Counted from the first letter of the stretch, positions 41,245 to 53,071 are shown. The stretch is 64,000 bases of DNA from Polaribacter aquimarinus (GCF_003129485.1 NZ_QFFG01000001.1:1-64000), one strand, 5' to 3'. A program made the numbers and translations. Notes: a model not told the origin generated them from the sequence alone.

Positions 41245-42498
41245 TTAATTATGAGTGGCTATAGGATCTGGATTACCATCTGGATCTCCATTAACGAAAC
41301 CATCAGAAATAATATTCCCTCCTAGCAGTAACATACCGCATACGTGAGGAGATGCCATAGAAGTTCCATTCAAAGTTGCATATCCACCGTCTTTATAAGT
41401 AGATTTGACATTTACACCAGGAGCTGCATAATCTACAGGTGAGCCAAAATTAGAAAAAGAAGCCCAGTTATCATTAATATCCATTGCTGAAACTGTATAG
41501 ATGTTAGGGTGATTGACCCTTGCCGGAGAATAAAATTGACTATCGTCACTAGAATTACCCGCAGCTATAGCTATTTTTATGCCTAATGAAGCCACATTTA
41601 AAGCAGCAGCATCAACTGCAGAGTCTGTATATCTTGATCTAGGTCCTAGACTCATATTAACTGCGTCTCCAGCATTTGCATTAGCAGCTACATAATCTAA
41701 AGCTTGTATTGTCCAAGAAAAACTGCCACTACCTCTATTATCTAAAACTCTAAGTGCTACAATCGTAGCTCCAGGTGCAACACCTACTACTCCAATATTA
41801 TTATCTAAAGCTGCTACGGTTCCTGCAACATGAGTACCATGACCACTCCCGTCTTCAATAGAATATTTACCTTTTGTTACATAAGACCTACTTCTTGATA
41901 TATCAACATTTAAATCCGGATGGTCTGAATCAACACCTGAATCAATTATCCAAGCCGTTTTACCAACTCCGCTAACAGCACCTCCTACTCTATTAATACC
42001 CCAAGGAATTTCTTGAGGATCAGTAGTTCCTCCACCTCCTCCTCCTCCATTTCCAGGTCCTTTACCTGGTGGTGGTGCCAAAGTAATCATGTAATCTAAC
42101 TCTATTGATTTTATTCTAGGGTCATTTTTTAATTCAAATAATTGTTCATCCGAAAGTATCGCTACAAAACCCTCTAATGCATAACCAAAAGTTGCTTTAA
42201 CATTTTGTTTAGAAATTCTAGCCTTTTTAAATTTTGATATTACTTCTTCTTTAATATTTTCTACACTTTTTTCGTAAGAAATATTAGATTTTTTTGAAGG
42301 TCTTTTAGACAATGTGTTTCCTTTAAAAGTAACAATATACTGATTAGGGATGGGGGTAAAACTTTCGCTCAAAAAATTTTGTTCGGTTAAATCTGAGTTT
42401 ACATCTAAATTTGAATCTAAATTTGAATCGTTAGAACAGCTTACTACCGCAACTCCTAGTGAAAAAATACATAAAAACTTGTAATAAATACGTTTCAT
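41245..42498 (-). CDS. Subtilisin-like (S8) serine protease lipoprotein with I9 propeptide
   Basis: The 417-residue protein begins with a lipobox leader (GVAVVSCSND, Cys21), then an inhibitor-I9 propeptide (about 50-135, IPNQYIVTFKGN...). A glycine-rich linker (GKGPGNGGGGGGG) follows, then the S8 catalytic domain with Asp in AWIIDSGVDSDHPDL, His in DGSGHGTHVAGTVAA and Ser in LNGTSMASPHVCG. It would be an outer-membrane or surface protease that matures by cutting off its own propeptide. The C-terminus is short, with no T9SS sorting domain, which fits lipid anchoring instead. Confidence 0.95.
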   Translation of the reverse strand: MKRIYYKFLCIFSLGVAVVSCSNDSNLDSNLDVNSDLTEQNFLSESFTPIPNQYIVTFKGNTLSKRPSKKSNISYEKSVENIKEEVISKFKKARISKQNVKATFGYALEGFVAILSDEQLFELKNDPRIKSIELDYMITLAPPPGKGPGNGGGGGGGTTDPQEIPWGINRVGGAVSGVGKTAWIIDSGVDSDHPDLNVDISRSRSYVTKGKYSIEDGSGHGTHVAGTVAALDNNIGVVGVAPGATIVALRVLDNRGSGSFSWTIQALDYVAANANAGDAVNMSLGPRSRYTDSAVDAAALNVASLGIKIAIAAGNSSDDSQFYSPARVNHPNIYTVSAMDINDNWASFSNFGSPVDYAAPGVNVKSTYKDGGYATLNGTSMASPHVCGMLLLGGNIISDGFVNGDPDGNPDPIATHN

Positions 42499-42615
42499 AA
42501 AAATATGTTTTAATTAATAAATTATCAGTATTTTAAAAAATACGTCTACAATATATATTATTTTTAACACATATTATGAATTAATTTATCATAATCACAT
42601 AAAATTATTTGGATT

Positions 42616-44307
42616 TTATCTAATCAATTTTTTATACTTTATACGTTTTGGCATCAAATCTCCTCCCAAACGTTTTTTCTTATTTTCTTCGTAATCAGAG
42701 AAAGAACCTTCAAAGAAATACACTTGACTATCTCCTTCAAATGCTAAAATATGTGTACATATTCTATCTAGAAACCATCTATCGTGACTAATCACAACTG
42801 CACAACCCGCAAAATTTTCCAAGCCTTCTTCTAAAGCTCGTAATGTGTTTACATCTAAATCATTTGTTGGTTCATCTAATAACAATACGTTTCCTTCTTC
42901 TTTCAATGTCATTGCCAAATGCAATCGATTTCTTTCACCTCCAGAAAGTGTAGATACTTTCTTGTTTTGCTCACTTCCTGAAAAGTTAAAACGACTTAAA
43001 TACGCTCTAGAATTAACTTGTCTTCCTCCCATCATTACCAAATCTTGTCCATCTGAAAAGTTTTCCCAAATCGTTTTATCAGGATTAATATCTGAATGCG
43101 CCTGATCTACGTATGCAATTTTAGCAGTTTCTCCTACTTTAAAACTTCCCTTATCAGCAGCTTCTTCTCCCATTATCATTTTAAAAATGGTCGTTTTTCC
43201 TGCTCCATTGGGTCCAATGATTCCAACAATTCCTGCCTGTGGTAAATTAAATTCTAAATTTTCATATAGTAATTTATCTCCATAAGCTTTAGAAACCCCT
43301 GTAGCTTCAATTACATTGGTTCCTAATCTTGGTCCATTAGGAATATAAATTTCTAGTTTAGCATCCACTTGTTTTTGATCTTGACTCATTAATTTGTCAT
43401 AGTTCTTTAAACGTGCTTTTTGCTTTGTTTGACGTCCTTTTGCTCCTTGTCTAACCCACTCTAATTCTCGTTCTAATGTTTTTTGACGCTTAGAAGCAGT
43501 TTTACTTTCTTGCGCCATTCTTTGTGATTTCTGATCTAACCAAGAAGAATAATTTCCTTTCCAAGGAATTCCTTCTCCTCTATCTAATTCTAAAATCCAA
43601 CCAGCAACATTGTCTAAGAAATATCTATCGTGCGTAACTGCTATTACAGTCCCTTTATATTGTGCTAAATGATGTTCTAACCAGTGTACAGATTCTGCAT
43701 CTAAATGGTTGGTAGGCTCATCTAATAATAAAATTTCTGGTTCTTGTAACAACAATCTACATAAAGCAACACGTCTTTTTTCTCCTCCAGAAAGTACTCC
43801 AATTTTCTTATCAGAATCTGGAGTTCTCAACGCATCCATTGCAATTTCTAGTTTAGTATCTAATTCCCAAGCATTAGCAGCATCTATTTTGTCTTGTAAT
43901 TCTGCTTGTTGATTCATTAGTTTTTCCATCTTATCAGCATCAGAATACACTTCTTCTAAACCAAACATATCATTGATTTTGTTGTATTCATCTAAAATGG
44001 CAACGGTTTCTGCAACGCCTTCTTTAACTACTTCTAAAACTGTTTTTTCTGGATCAAGTTGTGGTTCTTGTTCTAAATATCCTACTTTATAACCTGGCGA
44101 AAAAGTAACATCACCTTGAAAATTCTTTTCTACACCCGCAATAATTTTTAATAAAGTTGATTTACCTGATCCATTTAAACCAAGAATTCCAATTTTTGCT
44201 CCGTAAAAAAAACTTAGATAAATATCTTTTAAGACTTGTTTTCCTGTAGATTGATAGGTTTTAGAAACCTTATTCATCGAAAAGATGACTTTCTTATCAT
44301 CACTCAT
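42616..44307 (-). CDS. ettA: Energy-dependent translational throttle protein EttA (ABC-F)
   Basis: EttA binds the ribosomal E site and gates entry into elongation in response to ATP/ADP. The 563-residue protein has two ABC domains with Walker A GLNGSGKST and GPNGAGKTT, signatures LSGGEKRRVALCRLL and LSGGERNRLHLAM, Walker B LLLDEPTNHLDAES and LLLDEPTNDLDVNT, and the inter-domain linker with WVRQGAKGRQTKQKARLKNYDKL. The length and the arm region match EttA. It is a cytoplasmic single gene. Confidence 0.95.
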   Translation of the reverse strand: MSDDKKVIFSMNKVSKTYQSTGKQVLKDIYLSFFYGAKIGILGLNGSGKSTLLKIIAGVEKNFQGDVTFSPGYKVGYLEQEPQLDPEKTVLEVVKEGVAETVAILDEYNKINDMFGLEEVYSDADKMEKLMNQQAELQDKIDAANAWELDTKLEIAMDALRTPDSDKKIGVLSGGEKRRVALCRLLLQEPEILLLDEPTNHLDAESVHWLEHHLAQYKGTVIAVTHDRYFLDNVAGWILELDRGEGIPWKGNYSSWLDQKSQRMAQESKTASKRQKTLERELEWVRQGAKGRQTKQKARLKNYDKLMSQDQKQVDAKLEIYIPNGPRLGTNVIEATGVSKAYGDKLLYENLEFNLPQAGIVGIIGPNGAGKTTIFKMIMGEEAADKGSFKVGETAKIAYVDQAHSDINPDKTIWENFSDGQDLVMMGGRQVNSRAYLSRFNFSGSEQNKKVSTLSGGERNRLHLAMTLKEEGNVLLLDEPTNDLDVNTLRALEEGLENFAGCAVVISHDRWFLDRICTHILAFEGDSQVYFFEGSFSDYEENKKKRLGGDLMPKRIKYKKLIR

Positions 44308-44364
44308 AAATATGCTGTATTAATTTTATACTGAAAATTGCTACTGAAATACTGTAGACTTTTA

Positions 44365-44547
44365 TTAGACTCTTCCTTTTAAAGCATTAAAAACCCAAGC
44401 AATTGCGAAGAAACCTGCACCAACAGCACCAAATCCCCAACCTGCTACGTCATCATACCTAAATGCTCCTAGAGCAATTAAACCTAATCCTACTAAAATC
44501 ATTATAAACGTTGCCCAAGCGAGCACCGTATTTTTATTCATACCCAT
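44365..44547 (-). CDS. Small two-helix membrane protein (CAL67264-like)
   Basis: The 60-residue protein has two hydrophobic helices (TVLAWATFIMILVGLGLIALGAF and WGFGAVGAGFFAIAWVFNAL). It matches small flavobacterial membrane proteins annotated as the CAL67264 family, with no known function. It lies 57 bases upstream of ettA on the same strand. Confidence 0.8.
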   Translation of the reverse strand: MGMNKNTVLAWATFIMILVGLGLIALGAFRYDDVAGWGFGAVGAGFFAIAWVFNALKGRV

Positions 44548-44663
44548 AATTCGTAATTAGTTAGTTTAACTACAAATATGAGAAAAAATCAGGAGAATTC
44601 TAAAAAAATATCTTTATGTTTTTTTAGAATTCTAGTTGCGTTATTAGGTGGTAAAATTAAACA

Positions 44664-45257
44664 TCAATATCTTCTTTGTCTATTTTGATTCTGAGGTTGT
44701 TGCCTATTTTTATTTCTTTCTTGTCTTTGAGGTTTTAATTTATCTTTTTCTTTTTTCTGATATTTTAACCATTTCTTGATTTGCTTTTGAGTTAAAATAC
44801 CCTCTAAAGTTTCATTTAAAACCATTTCATGTGCTCTAATTTCTTTTCGTATTGGTCTAATAACTTCTCCAATTTTTTTTCTTAGATCACTATTTTTATT
44901 AGCTTTCCCATTGTTACTTGTTCTATTTTCTCTTAAAGATTTCATCAAGACATTAATACCTTTAAATTTATCGGAATTTAAAAATGATATTTCTTTAATT
45001 TTTGTATTGTATTTTTTTAGAGCATTAGAAACTTTTACTTTAATGTCATCATCTTTAATTTTAACTTTTTTAAGCGTACTTTTTACATCATAATAAAAAA
45101 TACCTGCAAGATCACTTGCTTTAACTTCTTTGCGTTCCGATTCAACTCTAGGTTGTCTATTTTGATTTTGAGGAGACCTCCCCCCTCTTCCTCCTTGAGC
45201 TTGCACATAAAAAATAGTGCTTAAAAATAAAGATATTGTTAAAAAGATATGTTTCAT
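44664..45257 (-). CDS. Hypothetical exported helical protein with Q/N/R-rich ends
   Basis: I do not recognise this 197-residue protein with certainty. It has a signal peptide (residues 1-20, ending VQAQ), a glycine/arginine/glutamine-rich segment after it, a helical middle (about 45-165), and a final PQNQNRQRRY tail echoing the start. The helical middle with ETLEGILTQKQIKKWLKYQKKEK is reminiscent of CpxP/Spy-like periplasmic proteins of Bacteroidota, where an LTxxQ motif recurs. A periplasmic stress or metal-related role is possible but not shown. It is alone in its unit. Confidence 0.65.
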   Translation of the reverse strand: MKHIFLTISLFLSTIFYVQAQGGRGGRSPQNQNRQPRVESERKEVKASDLAGIFYYDVKSTLKKVKIKDDDIKVKVSNALKKYNTKIKEISFLNSDKFKGINVLMKSLRENRTSNNGKANKNSDLRKKIGEVIRPIRKEIRAHEMVLNETLEGILTQKQIKKWLKYQKKEKDKLKPQRQERNKNRQQPQNQNRQRRY

Positions 45258-45333
45258 AATGGTTTTATATTGGTTTTATATTTAGATGATATTTTTCTAA
45301 AAAACTTGTTTAAAAAAAATAAAAATAACAATT

Positions 45334-47442
<2,109 letters not shown>

Positions 47443-47465
47443 CTATATTATGATGATTAATCGAA

Positions 47466-47495
47466 AAGTTCTGATAATATATACTATCAGAACTT
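47466..47495 (-). terminator. Terminator-like hairpin after the acidic-protein gene
   Basis: AAGTTCTGATA and TATCAGAACTT form a perfect 11-bp stem around ATATATAC, with T-rich sequence on both sides. It probably ends the transcript of the acidic protein gene and perhaps of the polyamine operon. Confidence 0.75.
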
Positions 47496-47519
47496 TTTAT
47501 ACTTCGGAGTGTTTAACTT

Positions 47520-47795
47520 TTATTTACTTTCATCATCATTTACATCAAAATCATCATTATCGTCAAAAAACTCTTCATCTTCTGCATATTCTTCCATAGC
47601 ATTTTCTAAACGATTACTAATTTTGACTAAGTAACAAGTATCTTCTGTTTTTACTTCAACAGCTTTCACAGTTTCTCCTTTTGCATTTTTAAAGGAAATG
47701 ATGTCTTCATAATCATAACCATCAGGATATTTTTCAATAAGCATATCTAAAATATCTTTGGTTAATTTTGCGTATTCTACAATTACTCTTTTCAT
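47520..47795 (-). CDS. Conserved small acidic protein
   Basis: The 91-residue protein has an ordered half (VIVEYAKLTKDILDMLIEKYPDGYDYEDIISFKNAKGE) and an acidic tail (EEYAEDEEFFDDNDDFDVNDDE). Similar short proteins in Flavobacteriia are sometimes labelled DNA primase, which I see no reason to accept: it has none of the primase motifs. The acidic tail recalls the RNA polymerase delta subunit in layout only. It follows the polyamine operon by 64 bases and may be transcribed with it. Confidence 0.75.
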   Translation of the reverse strand: MKRVIVEYAKLTKDILDMLIEKYPDGYDYEDIISFKNAKGETVKAVEVKTEDTCYLVKISNRLENAMEEYAEDEEFFDDNDDFDVNDDESK

Positions 47796-47859
47796 TTTTT
47801 AAATTTAATGTGATATTCTACAATAGCTTAAAAAAGCAAATTTTGGAACAACAATTGTT

Positions 47860-48840
47860 TTACATATTTAACAAGTAAGCAAAAATTAATGGTGCGACAA
47901 TGGTTGCATCACTTTCAATAATATATTTAGGAGTATCAATGTCTAGTTTACCCCAAGTAATTTTTTCATTAGGTACAGCTCCAGAATAAGAACCATAACT
48001 GGTTGTTGAATCTGATATTTGACAAAAATAACTCCAAAAAGGAGTATCTTCTCTTTCCATATCTTGGTATAACATAGGCACTACGCAAATTGGAAAATCA
48101 CCAGCAATACCTCCTCCAATTTGGAAAAATCCTATTCCATCTTTAGAATTTTCTGTATACCATTCTGCTAAAAAAGTCATGTATTCAATTCCAGATTTCA
48201 TAGTAGCAGCTTTTAACTCTCCTTTTAAAACATATGAAGCAAAAATGTTACCCATTGTTGAATCTTCCCAACCAGGAACCACCATTGGTAAGTTTTTTTG
48301 TGCTGCTGCATACATCCAAGAATCTTTTAAATCAATCTCATAATATTCTTCTAAAACACCAGACAATAACAATTTGTACATAAATTCGTGTGGAAAAAAA
48401 CGTTCTTCATTTTCTTCTGCATCTTGCCAAATTTTAAAAATATGTTTTTGCAATCTTCTAAAAGCTTCATCTTCTGGTATGCAAGTATCAGTAACTCTAT
48501 TTAATCCTTTTAGTAACAAATCCCATTCGTCTTGAGCTGTTAAATCTCTATAATTTGGTACGCGTTTATAATGAGAATGTGCTACTAAATTCATAATATC
48601 TTCTTCTAAATTTGCACCGGTACAAGAAACAATATGTACTTTTTCTTGACGAATCATTTCTGCAAATATTTTTCCTATTTCAGCAGTACTCATTGCTCCT
48701 GCTAAAGAAACCAACATTTTAGAACCCTTTTCTAATTGAGTTTCATATTCTTTAGCTGCATCCACCAAAGAAGCAGCATTAAAATGTAGAAAATATTTTT
48801 CAATAAATTCTGAAATTGGTTTTGAGTTTGTATTGATCAT
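47860..48840 (-). CDS. Deoxyhypusine synthase-like enzyme, probable homospermidine synthase
   Basis: The 326-residue protein is a clear homologue of deoxyhypusine synthase: SLAGAMSTAEIGKIFAEMIRQ, SCTGANLEEDIMNLVAHSHY, QIGGGIAGDFPICVVPMLYQDM, and the catalytic lysine in EKITWGKLDID. Bacteria lack eIF5A, so it cannot make hypusine. DHS-derived enzymes can transfer the aminobutyl group to putrescine to make homospermidine, the polyamine typical of flavobacteria. It is the last gene of an operon making putrescine from arginine, which fits that reaction. The product is inferred from the operon and from taxonomy. Confidence 0.85.
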   Translation of the reverse strand: MINTNSKPISEFIEKYFLHFNAASLVDAAKEYETQLEKGSKMLVSLAGAMSTAEIGKIFAEMIRQEKVHIVSCTGANLEEDIMNLVAHSHYKRVPNYRDLTAQDEWDLLLKGLNRVTDTCIPEDEAFRRLQKHIFKIWQDAEENEERFFPHEFMYKLLLSGVLEEYYEIDLKDSWMYAAAQKNLPMVVPGWEDSTMGNIFASYVLKGELKAATMKSGIEYMTFLAEWYTENSKDGIGFFQIGGGIAGDFPICVVPMLYQDMEREDTPFWSYFCQISDSTTSYGSYSGAVPNEKITWGKLDIDTPKYIIESDATIVAPLIFAYLLNM

Positions 48841-48846
48841 TCTAAT

Positions 48847-50379
48847 TTAATTTTTTATTTTTTTTACTTCAAAAATATCTGTTCTTCTGTCTTTTAAATT
48901 GCGCACACTGCCAAATTGATTTAAATCTTTTAGCAGGTCTAAATCCACATCAGCAATTAAAATCATTTCTGTATTGGTGGTTGCTTCTGCTTTTATTCCG
49001 TTTGCAGGAAAAGAAAAATCACAAGGTGTAAAAACCATAGATTGTGCAAACTGTATATCCATATTATTTACTTTTGGTAAATTCCCTACACTACCAGCAA
49101 TAGCCACATAACACTCGTTTTCTATAGCTCTTGCTTGTGCACAATGTCTTACTCTTGAGTATCCATTTTGTGTATCCGTTAAAAACGGGATAAATAAAAT
49201 ATCCATACCTTCTTCTGCTAATAATCTACTTAACTCAGGAAATTCTGAATCGTAACATATTAAAACACCTATTTTACCACAATCTGTATCAAACGTTTTA
49301 AGTTCATTACCTCCTTGCATTCCCCAAACCTTTGCTTCATCCGGTGTTACGTGTAATTTTTCGTAACGTTCTGTAGAACCATCTCTTCTGCACAAATACC
49401 CTACATTGTATAACATTCCGTCTTTTAATTCTGGGAAACTTCCTGTAATGATATTGATGTTGTAAGTAATTGCTAATTCAGAAAATTTCTGTACAATTTC
49501 TGGTGTAAATTTTGCCAATTCTCTAATGGCCTCTGATTCTGGTAAGTGATTATTGTCTGCCATTAATGGCGCATTAAAAAACTCTGGAAACAATGCGAAA
49601 TCTGACCTGTAAGCAGAAACTGCATCCACAAAATATTCCGCTTGTTGCATTAATTCTTCTAAGTTTTTATACAAACGCATTTGCCACTGAATCAATCCTA
49701 AACGAACTACTTTCTTTTTAATAACCGCTTTTGTAGTTTCCTTTTTATAATACACATTATCCCATTCCAACAAAACTGCAAAATCATTCGAATCAGAATC
49801 TCCCTCTATATAACCTTTCATCACTTTTGAAGGATGAAAATCATTAGAAATTTGAAAGTTTAAAACAGGATCTTGAATTTCTTTACGTTTTACTTTTTCT
49901 ATGTATTCTTTTGGTGAAATTTGTGCTGAATATTTATGATAATTCGGAATTCTTCCTCCAAATGCAATGCCTCGTAAATTCAGTTTTTCGCATAATTCTT
50001 TTCGATAATCATACAACCTTCTTCCCAAACGTAAACCTCTGTATTCTGGTTTGATAAACACATCTATTCCATATAAAACATCGCCAGAATTACTATGCGT
50101 GCTAAAAGTATAGTTGCCCGTAATTTCTTTGTATGTGTGATGATCGTCAAACTGATCGTAATTTACTCTTAACGAAAGCGCACAACCTGCAAGTTGACCA
50201 TTAATCTTTATAACTACCTGCCCATCAGGAAATTTATTAATTAAAGATTGAATTTGAGGTTCTTCCCAATAAGTGCTTTGCATATTTGCATACACCTCTA
50301 TCATTGCCTGTTTTAACTCCTGATAGTCGTTAATCGTTAAATACTGCAGCTCTATATTTTCTATGTTTTCGACTTTCAT
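48847..50379 (-). CDS. GNAT acetyltransferase fused to a carbon-nitrogen hydrolase (nitrilase family)
   Basis: The 510-residue protein joins a GNAT domain (about 1-200, with the acetyl-CoA loop YRGLRLGRRLYDYR) to a nitrilase-superfamily domain (about 225-505). The nitrilase triad is visible: Glu in DFALFPEFFN, Lys in RYEKLHVTPDE and Cys in GVLICYDSEFPE. In the same operon a separate agmatinase already makes putrescine, so this enzyme is unlikely to be needed as N-carbamoylputrescine amidase. It may acetylate a polyamine and hydrolyse an amide; which substrate is unknown. It starts 7 bases after the agmatinase stop. Confidence 0.9.
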   Translation of the reverse strand: MKVENIENIELQYLTINDYQELKQAMIEVYANMQSTYWEEPQIQSLINKFPDGQVVIKINGQLAGCALSLRVNYDQFDDHHTYKEITGNYTFSTHSNSGDVLYGIDVFIKPEYRGLRLGRRLYDYRKELCEKLNLRGIAFGGRIPNYHKYSAQISPKEYIEKVKRKEIQDPVLNFQISNDFHPSKVMKGYIEGDSDSNDFAVLLEWDNVYYKKETTKAVIKKKVVRLGLIQWQMRLYKNLEELMQQAEYFVDAVSAYRSDFALFPEFFNAPLMADNNHLPESEAIRELAKFTPEIVQKFSELAITYNINIITGSFPELKDGMLYNVGYLCRRDGSTERYEKLHVTPDEAKVWGMQGGNELKTFDTDCGKIGVLICYDSEFPELSRLLAEEGMDILFIPFLTDTQNGYSRVRHCAQARAIENECYVAIAGSVGNLPKVNNMDIQFAQSMVFTPCDFSFPANGIKAEATTNTEMILIADVDLDLLKDLNQFGSVRNLKDRRTDIFEVKKIKN

Positions 50380-50385
50380 AATTTC

Positions 50386-51327
50386 TTAAAAATCGTCGTC
50401 GTCATTTTTAAATTTAGACAATTTGCTAAACGGGTTTTCAATTTCATCATCTCCATTATCATACGTGTCATCATTTTTTGCAAACTTGTAGCTCAACATT
50501 TTGTAATATAATTTTGCTGCTAAAAAGTCAGAAGATTTTTCATTTTCATTCGGACATAATTCAACCATATCAAAACCAACTACGTTTTTCTCTTCAAACA
50601 CTTTTTTTAAGAATTCTAAAGTTTCATAGTATAATAATCCTCCTGGTTCTGGAGTTCCTGTAGAAGGCATAATAGAAGGATCTAAAGCATCTAAATCAAA
50701 CGTAATAAATACATTATCAGTTAATTGATCTACAACGTCATCCATCCAATATTCATTAATTGCCATATCATGTGCAAAAAATACTTTATCTGAATTCATT
50801 GTTCTTTTTTCAGAAATATCCATACTTCTAATACCCACTTGCACCAAATTGGTGGTTTGATTTGCTTCATAAACAGCACAAGCGTGATTGCAAGTAGAGC
50901 CACCATATTCTTTTCTTAAATCTGCGTGTGCATCTATATGCAACACCGATAAATTGTTAAAACACTCATTAAAAGCACGAATTGCACCTATTGAAACTGA
51001 ATGTTCTCCTCCAAAAACAGTGACAAACTTATTTCTATTGATATACTTTTTAGTTTCTTGATGCACAGCTTCTACCATTGCTTCTGGTGATGCATTTTCT
51101 GTTACAGCTTCTGCTAAAAAAACACCTTCTTTATATACTTCAGAATCAGTTTCTATGTCATACAATTCCATATTTTCTGAAGCGTCTAAAAACGCTTGTG
51201 GCCCTTTGTCTGCTCCTTTTTGCCAAGTGCTTGTTCCATCATAAGGAACAGGAATAATTACGATTTTTGATGTTGACAGGTTTCCATACTCTTCTGGAAT
51301 TCCTGCATAAGTTTTTGTTGTATTCAT
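50386..51327 (-). CDS. speB: Agmatinase
   Basis: Agmatinase hydrolyses agmatine to putrescine and urea with a binuclear manganese centre. The 313-residue ureohydrolase has the metal motifs GGEHSVS, LHIDAHADLR and FDLDALDPSIMPSTGTPEPGGL. The last 35 residues are acidic (DDDTYDNGDDEIENP), beyond the usual fold. It lies 17 bases after the arginine decarboxylase gene, which supplies its substrate. Confidence 0.95.
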   Translation of the reverse strand: MNTTKTYAGIPEEYGNLSTSKIVIIPVPYDGTSTWQKGADKGPQAFLDASENMELYDIETDSEVYKEGVFLAEAVTENASPEAMVEAVHQETKKYINRNKFVTVFGGEHSVSIGAIRAFNECFNNLSVLHIDAHADLRKEYGGSTCNHACAVYEANQTTNLVQVGIRSMDISEKRTMNSDKVFFAHDMAINEYWMDDVVDQLTDNVFITFDLDALDPSIMPSTGTPEPGGLLYYETLEFLKKVFEEKNVVGFDMVELCPNENEKSSDFLAAKLYYKMLSYKFAKNDDTYDNGDDEIENPFSKLSKFKNDDDDF

Positions 51328-51343
51328 TTTATAAGTTGATGTG

Positions 51344-52792
51344 TTAAAACACTTCTTGTTGTATTAATTCTTCTTCTTTTTGTGTTGTTTCTGTAGCTTC
51401 TCCATAGCCTAAAATGGACAGTAATTCGCTACTTTTTTGTTGCTCTTTAAATATTTTGGTGGTGATGTTTCCATCTTCATCTCTATCAATAATTAAATGT
51501 TTTGGATGTGGAATTAAGCAATGCTGCAATCCTCCAAAACCACCTATAGATTCTTGATACGCACCAATATTAAAAAAGCCAATATATAAAGGCTTATCTT
51601 TCTCGTAAACAGGTAAGTAAATTCCGTTTACGTGTTGTTCTGAGTTGTAATAATCATCACTATCACAAGTTAAACCACCTAATAAAACACGCTCATATTG
51701 TCTGTTCCATTTGTTTATGGGTAACATAATAAAGCGTTTATTAATAGCCCAAGAATCTGGTAAAGTGGTTATAAATGATGAGTTAATCATATTCCAACGT
51801 TCTCTATCATTTTGTTTTTTCTGATACAAAACTTCGTAAATCGCTGCTCCAGATTCGCCTACAGTAAAACTTCCAAATTCTGTAAAAATATGTGGCACAT
51901 CTACATTGGCTTCATCACAAGCCTGCTTAATTTGATTGATAATTTCATCAATCATATATTGATAATCGTACTCAAAAGCCAATGAATTTTTAATCGGAAA
52001 TCCGCCTCCAATATTTAAGCTGTCTAAAGTTGGACATACTTTTTTAAGATTGATATATACTGTTAAGCATTTCATCAACTCATTCCAATAATAAGCGTTG
52101 TCTTTAATACCAGTATTGATAAAAAAGTGTAACATTTTTAAATCTACTTGAGGGTTCTCTGCGATTTCACGCTCGTAAAAAGAAACGATATTTTTATAAC
52201 CAATACCCAATCTAGACGTATAAAATTCGAATTTTGGTTCTTCCTCAGAAGCAATTCTAATCCCTACATTTAGTTTTTGATCTGTTTCATCCATCAATAA
52301 ATTAAGCTCCTCATAATTGTCTATAATCGGAATGCAACTTTTATGTCCTGAATTGATTAAACCACCAATATTTTTGATGTATTGATCGCGTTTAAATCCG
52401 TTACAAATCACAAAAGTGGTGTCTTTTATTTTTCCATCTTTCTTCAAATTGTTAACAATATCGATATCAAAAGCAGAAGATGTTTCAATATGAATATCAT
52501 TTTTTAAAGCTTCATTTAAAATGTGTTTAAAATGAGAACTTTTAGTACAATAACTATAAAAGTATTTGCCTTTATAGTTGTATTTTTCCATACTATTTTG
52601 AAACCATCCTTTTGCTTTATTGATGTTTTCTGAAATTTTAGGTAGGTAAGTAAACTTTAATGGAGCTCCATATTTTGCTGCTAATTCCATTAAATTTACA
52701 CCATGCCAAAATAATTTATTGTTTTCTGTTTTAAATTCCTCTTGAGGAAAATCGAACGTTTGTTCGATTAAATCTATGTATTTTGTGTTCAC
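51344..52792 (-). CDS. Arginine decarboxylase, alanine-racemase-fold (type III) PLP enzyme
   Basis: The 482-residue protein is a fold-III PLP decarboxylase. The Schiff-base lysine is Lys84 in YSYCTKSSH; other features are FVICNGFKR, SRLGIGYKN, and the PLP-phosphate loop LNIGGGFPIKN. In Bacteroidota this branch makes agmatine from arginine, and the next gene is agmatinase, which supports that over ornithine or diaminopimelate. It heads a four-gene polyamine operon, preceded by a leader of about 270 nt with three hairpins. Confidence 0.9.
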   Translation of the reverse strand: MNTKYIDLIEQTFDFPQEEFKTENNKLFWHGVNLMELAAKYGAPLKFTYLPKISENINKAKGWFQNSMEKYNYKGKYFYSYCTKSSHFKHILNEALKNDIHIETSSAFDIDIVNNLKKDGKIKDTTFVICNGFKRDQYIKNIGGLINSGHKSCIPIIDNYEELNLLMDETDQKLNVGIRIASEEEPKFEFYTSRLGIGYKNIVSFYEREIAENPQVDLKMLHFFINTGIKDNAYYWNELMKCLTVYINLKKVCPTLDSLNIGGGFPIKNSLAFEYDYQYMIDEIINQIKQACDEANVDVPHIFTEFGSFTVGESGAAIYEVLYQKKQNDRERWNMINSSFITTLPDSWAINKRFIMLPINKWNRQYERVLLGGLTCDSDDYYNSEQHVNGIYLPVYEKDKPLYIGFFNIGAYQESIGGFGGLQHCLIPHPKHLIIDRDEDGNITTKIFKEQQKSSELLSILGYGEATETTQKEEELIQQEVF

Positions 52793-53071
52793 TTTATTTT
52801 AAATTAATTATAGGATAAATCAATCCTAGCTAAAACTGAAAAAAGTTAAAGCATAGCATTTACAACTCATAAAAAGAGATGATTATCACTGTAATATTTG
52901 CAAGTAAACTACATGCAGCTTAGAAAAACACTGCACTTCTTTTGGATAAGAAAACGGAGATACCTTAATTTTTTCGTTGCATTTCCAAAATGCGATATAA
53001 CTTTCATTCTCCAATGGAAAGTTATTTCCGAAATAAGAAAAACTTAACAATTTCACTTAAAATAAGTGCAA
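52793..53071 (-). promoter_or_regulatory. Structured leader of the polyamine operon
   Basis: Between the promoter and the arginine decarboxylase ATG there are three hairpins: ATAACTTTCATT with AATGGAAAGTTAT (52997-53025), GCATTT with AAATGC (52979-52993), and TGCAG with CTGCA (52914-52935). There is no gene in this stretch. A leader of this length is unusual in the window, where most genes have short or no leaders. It could be a cis-acting regulatory RNA that senses arginine or a polyamine; no known riboswitch class was recognised. Confidence 0.55.

Noticed and set aside
47520-47795. DNA primase label for the acidic 91-residue protein
   Set aside because: No zinc-binding or TOPRIM motif is present, and the protein is far too short.
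48847-50379. N-carbamoylputrescine amidohydrolase (AguB) as the function of the nitrilase fusion
   Set aside because: Agmatinase next to it already gives putrescine directly, there is no agmatine deiminase gene in the operon, and AguB proteins lack an N-terminal GNAT domain.
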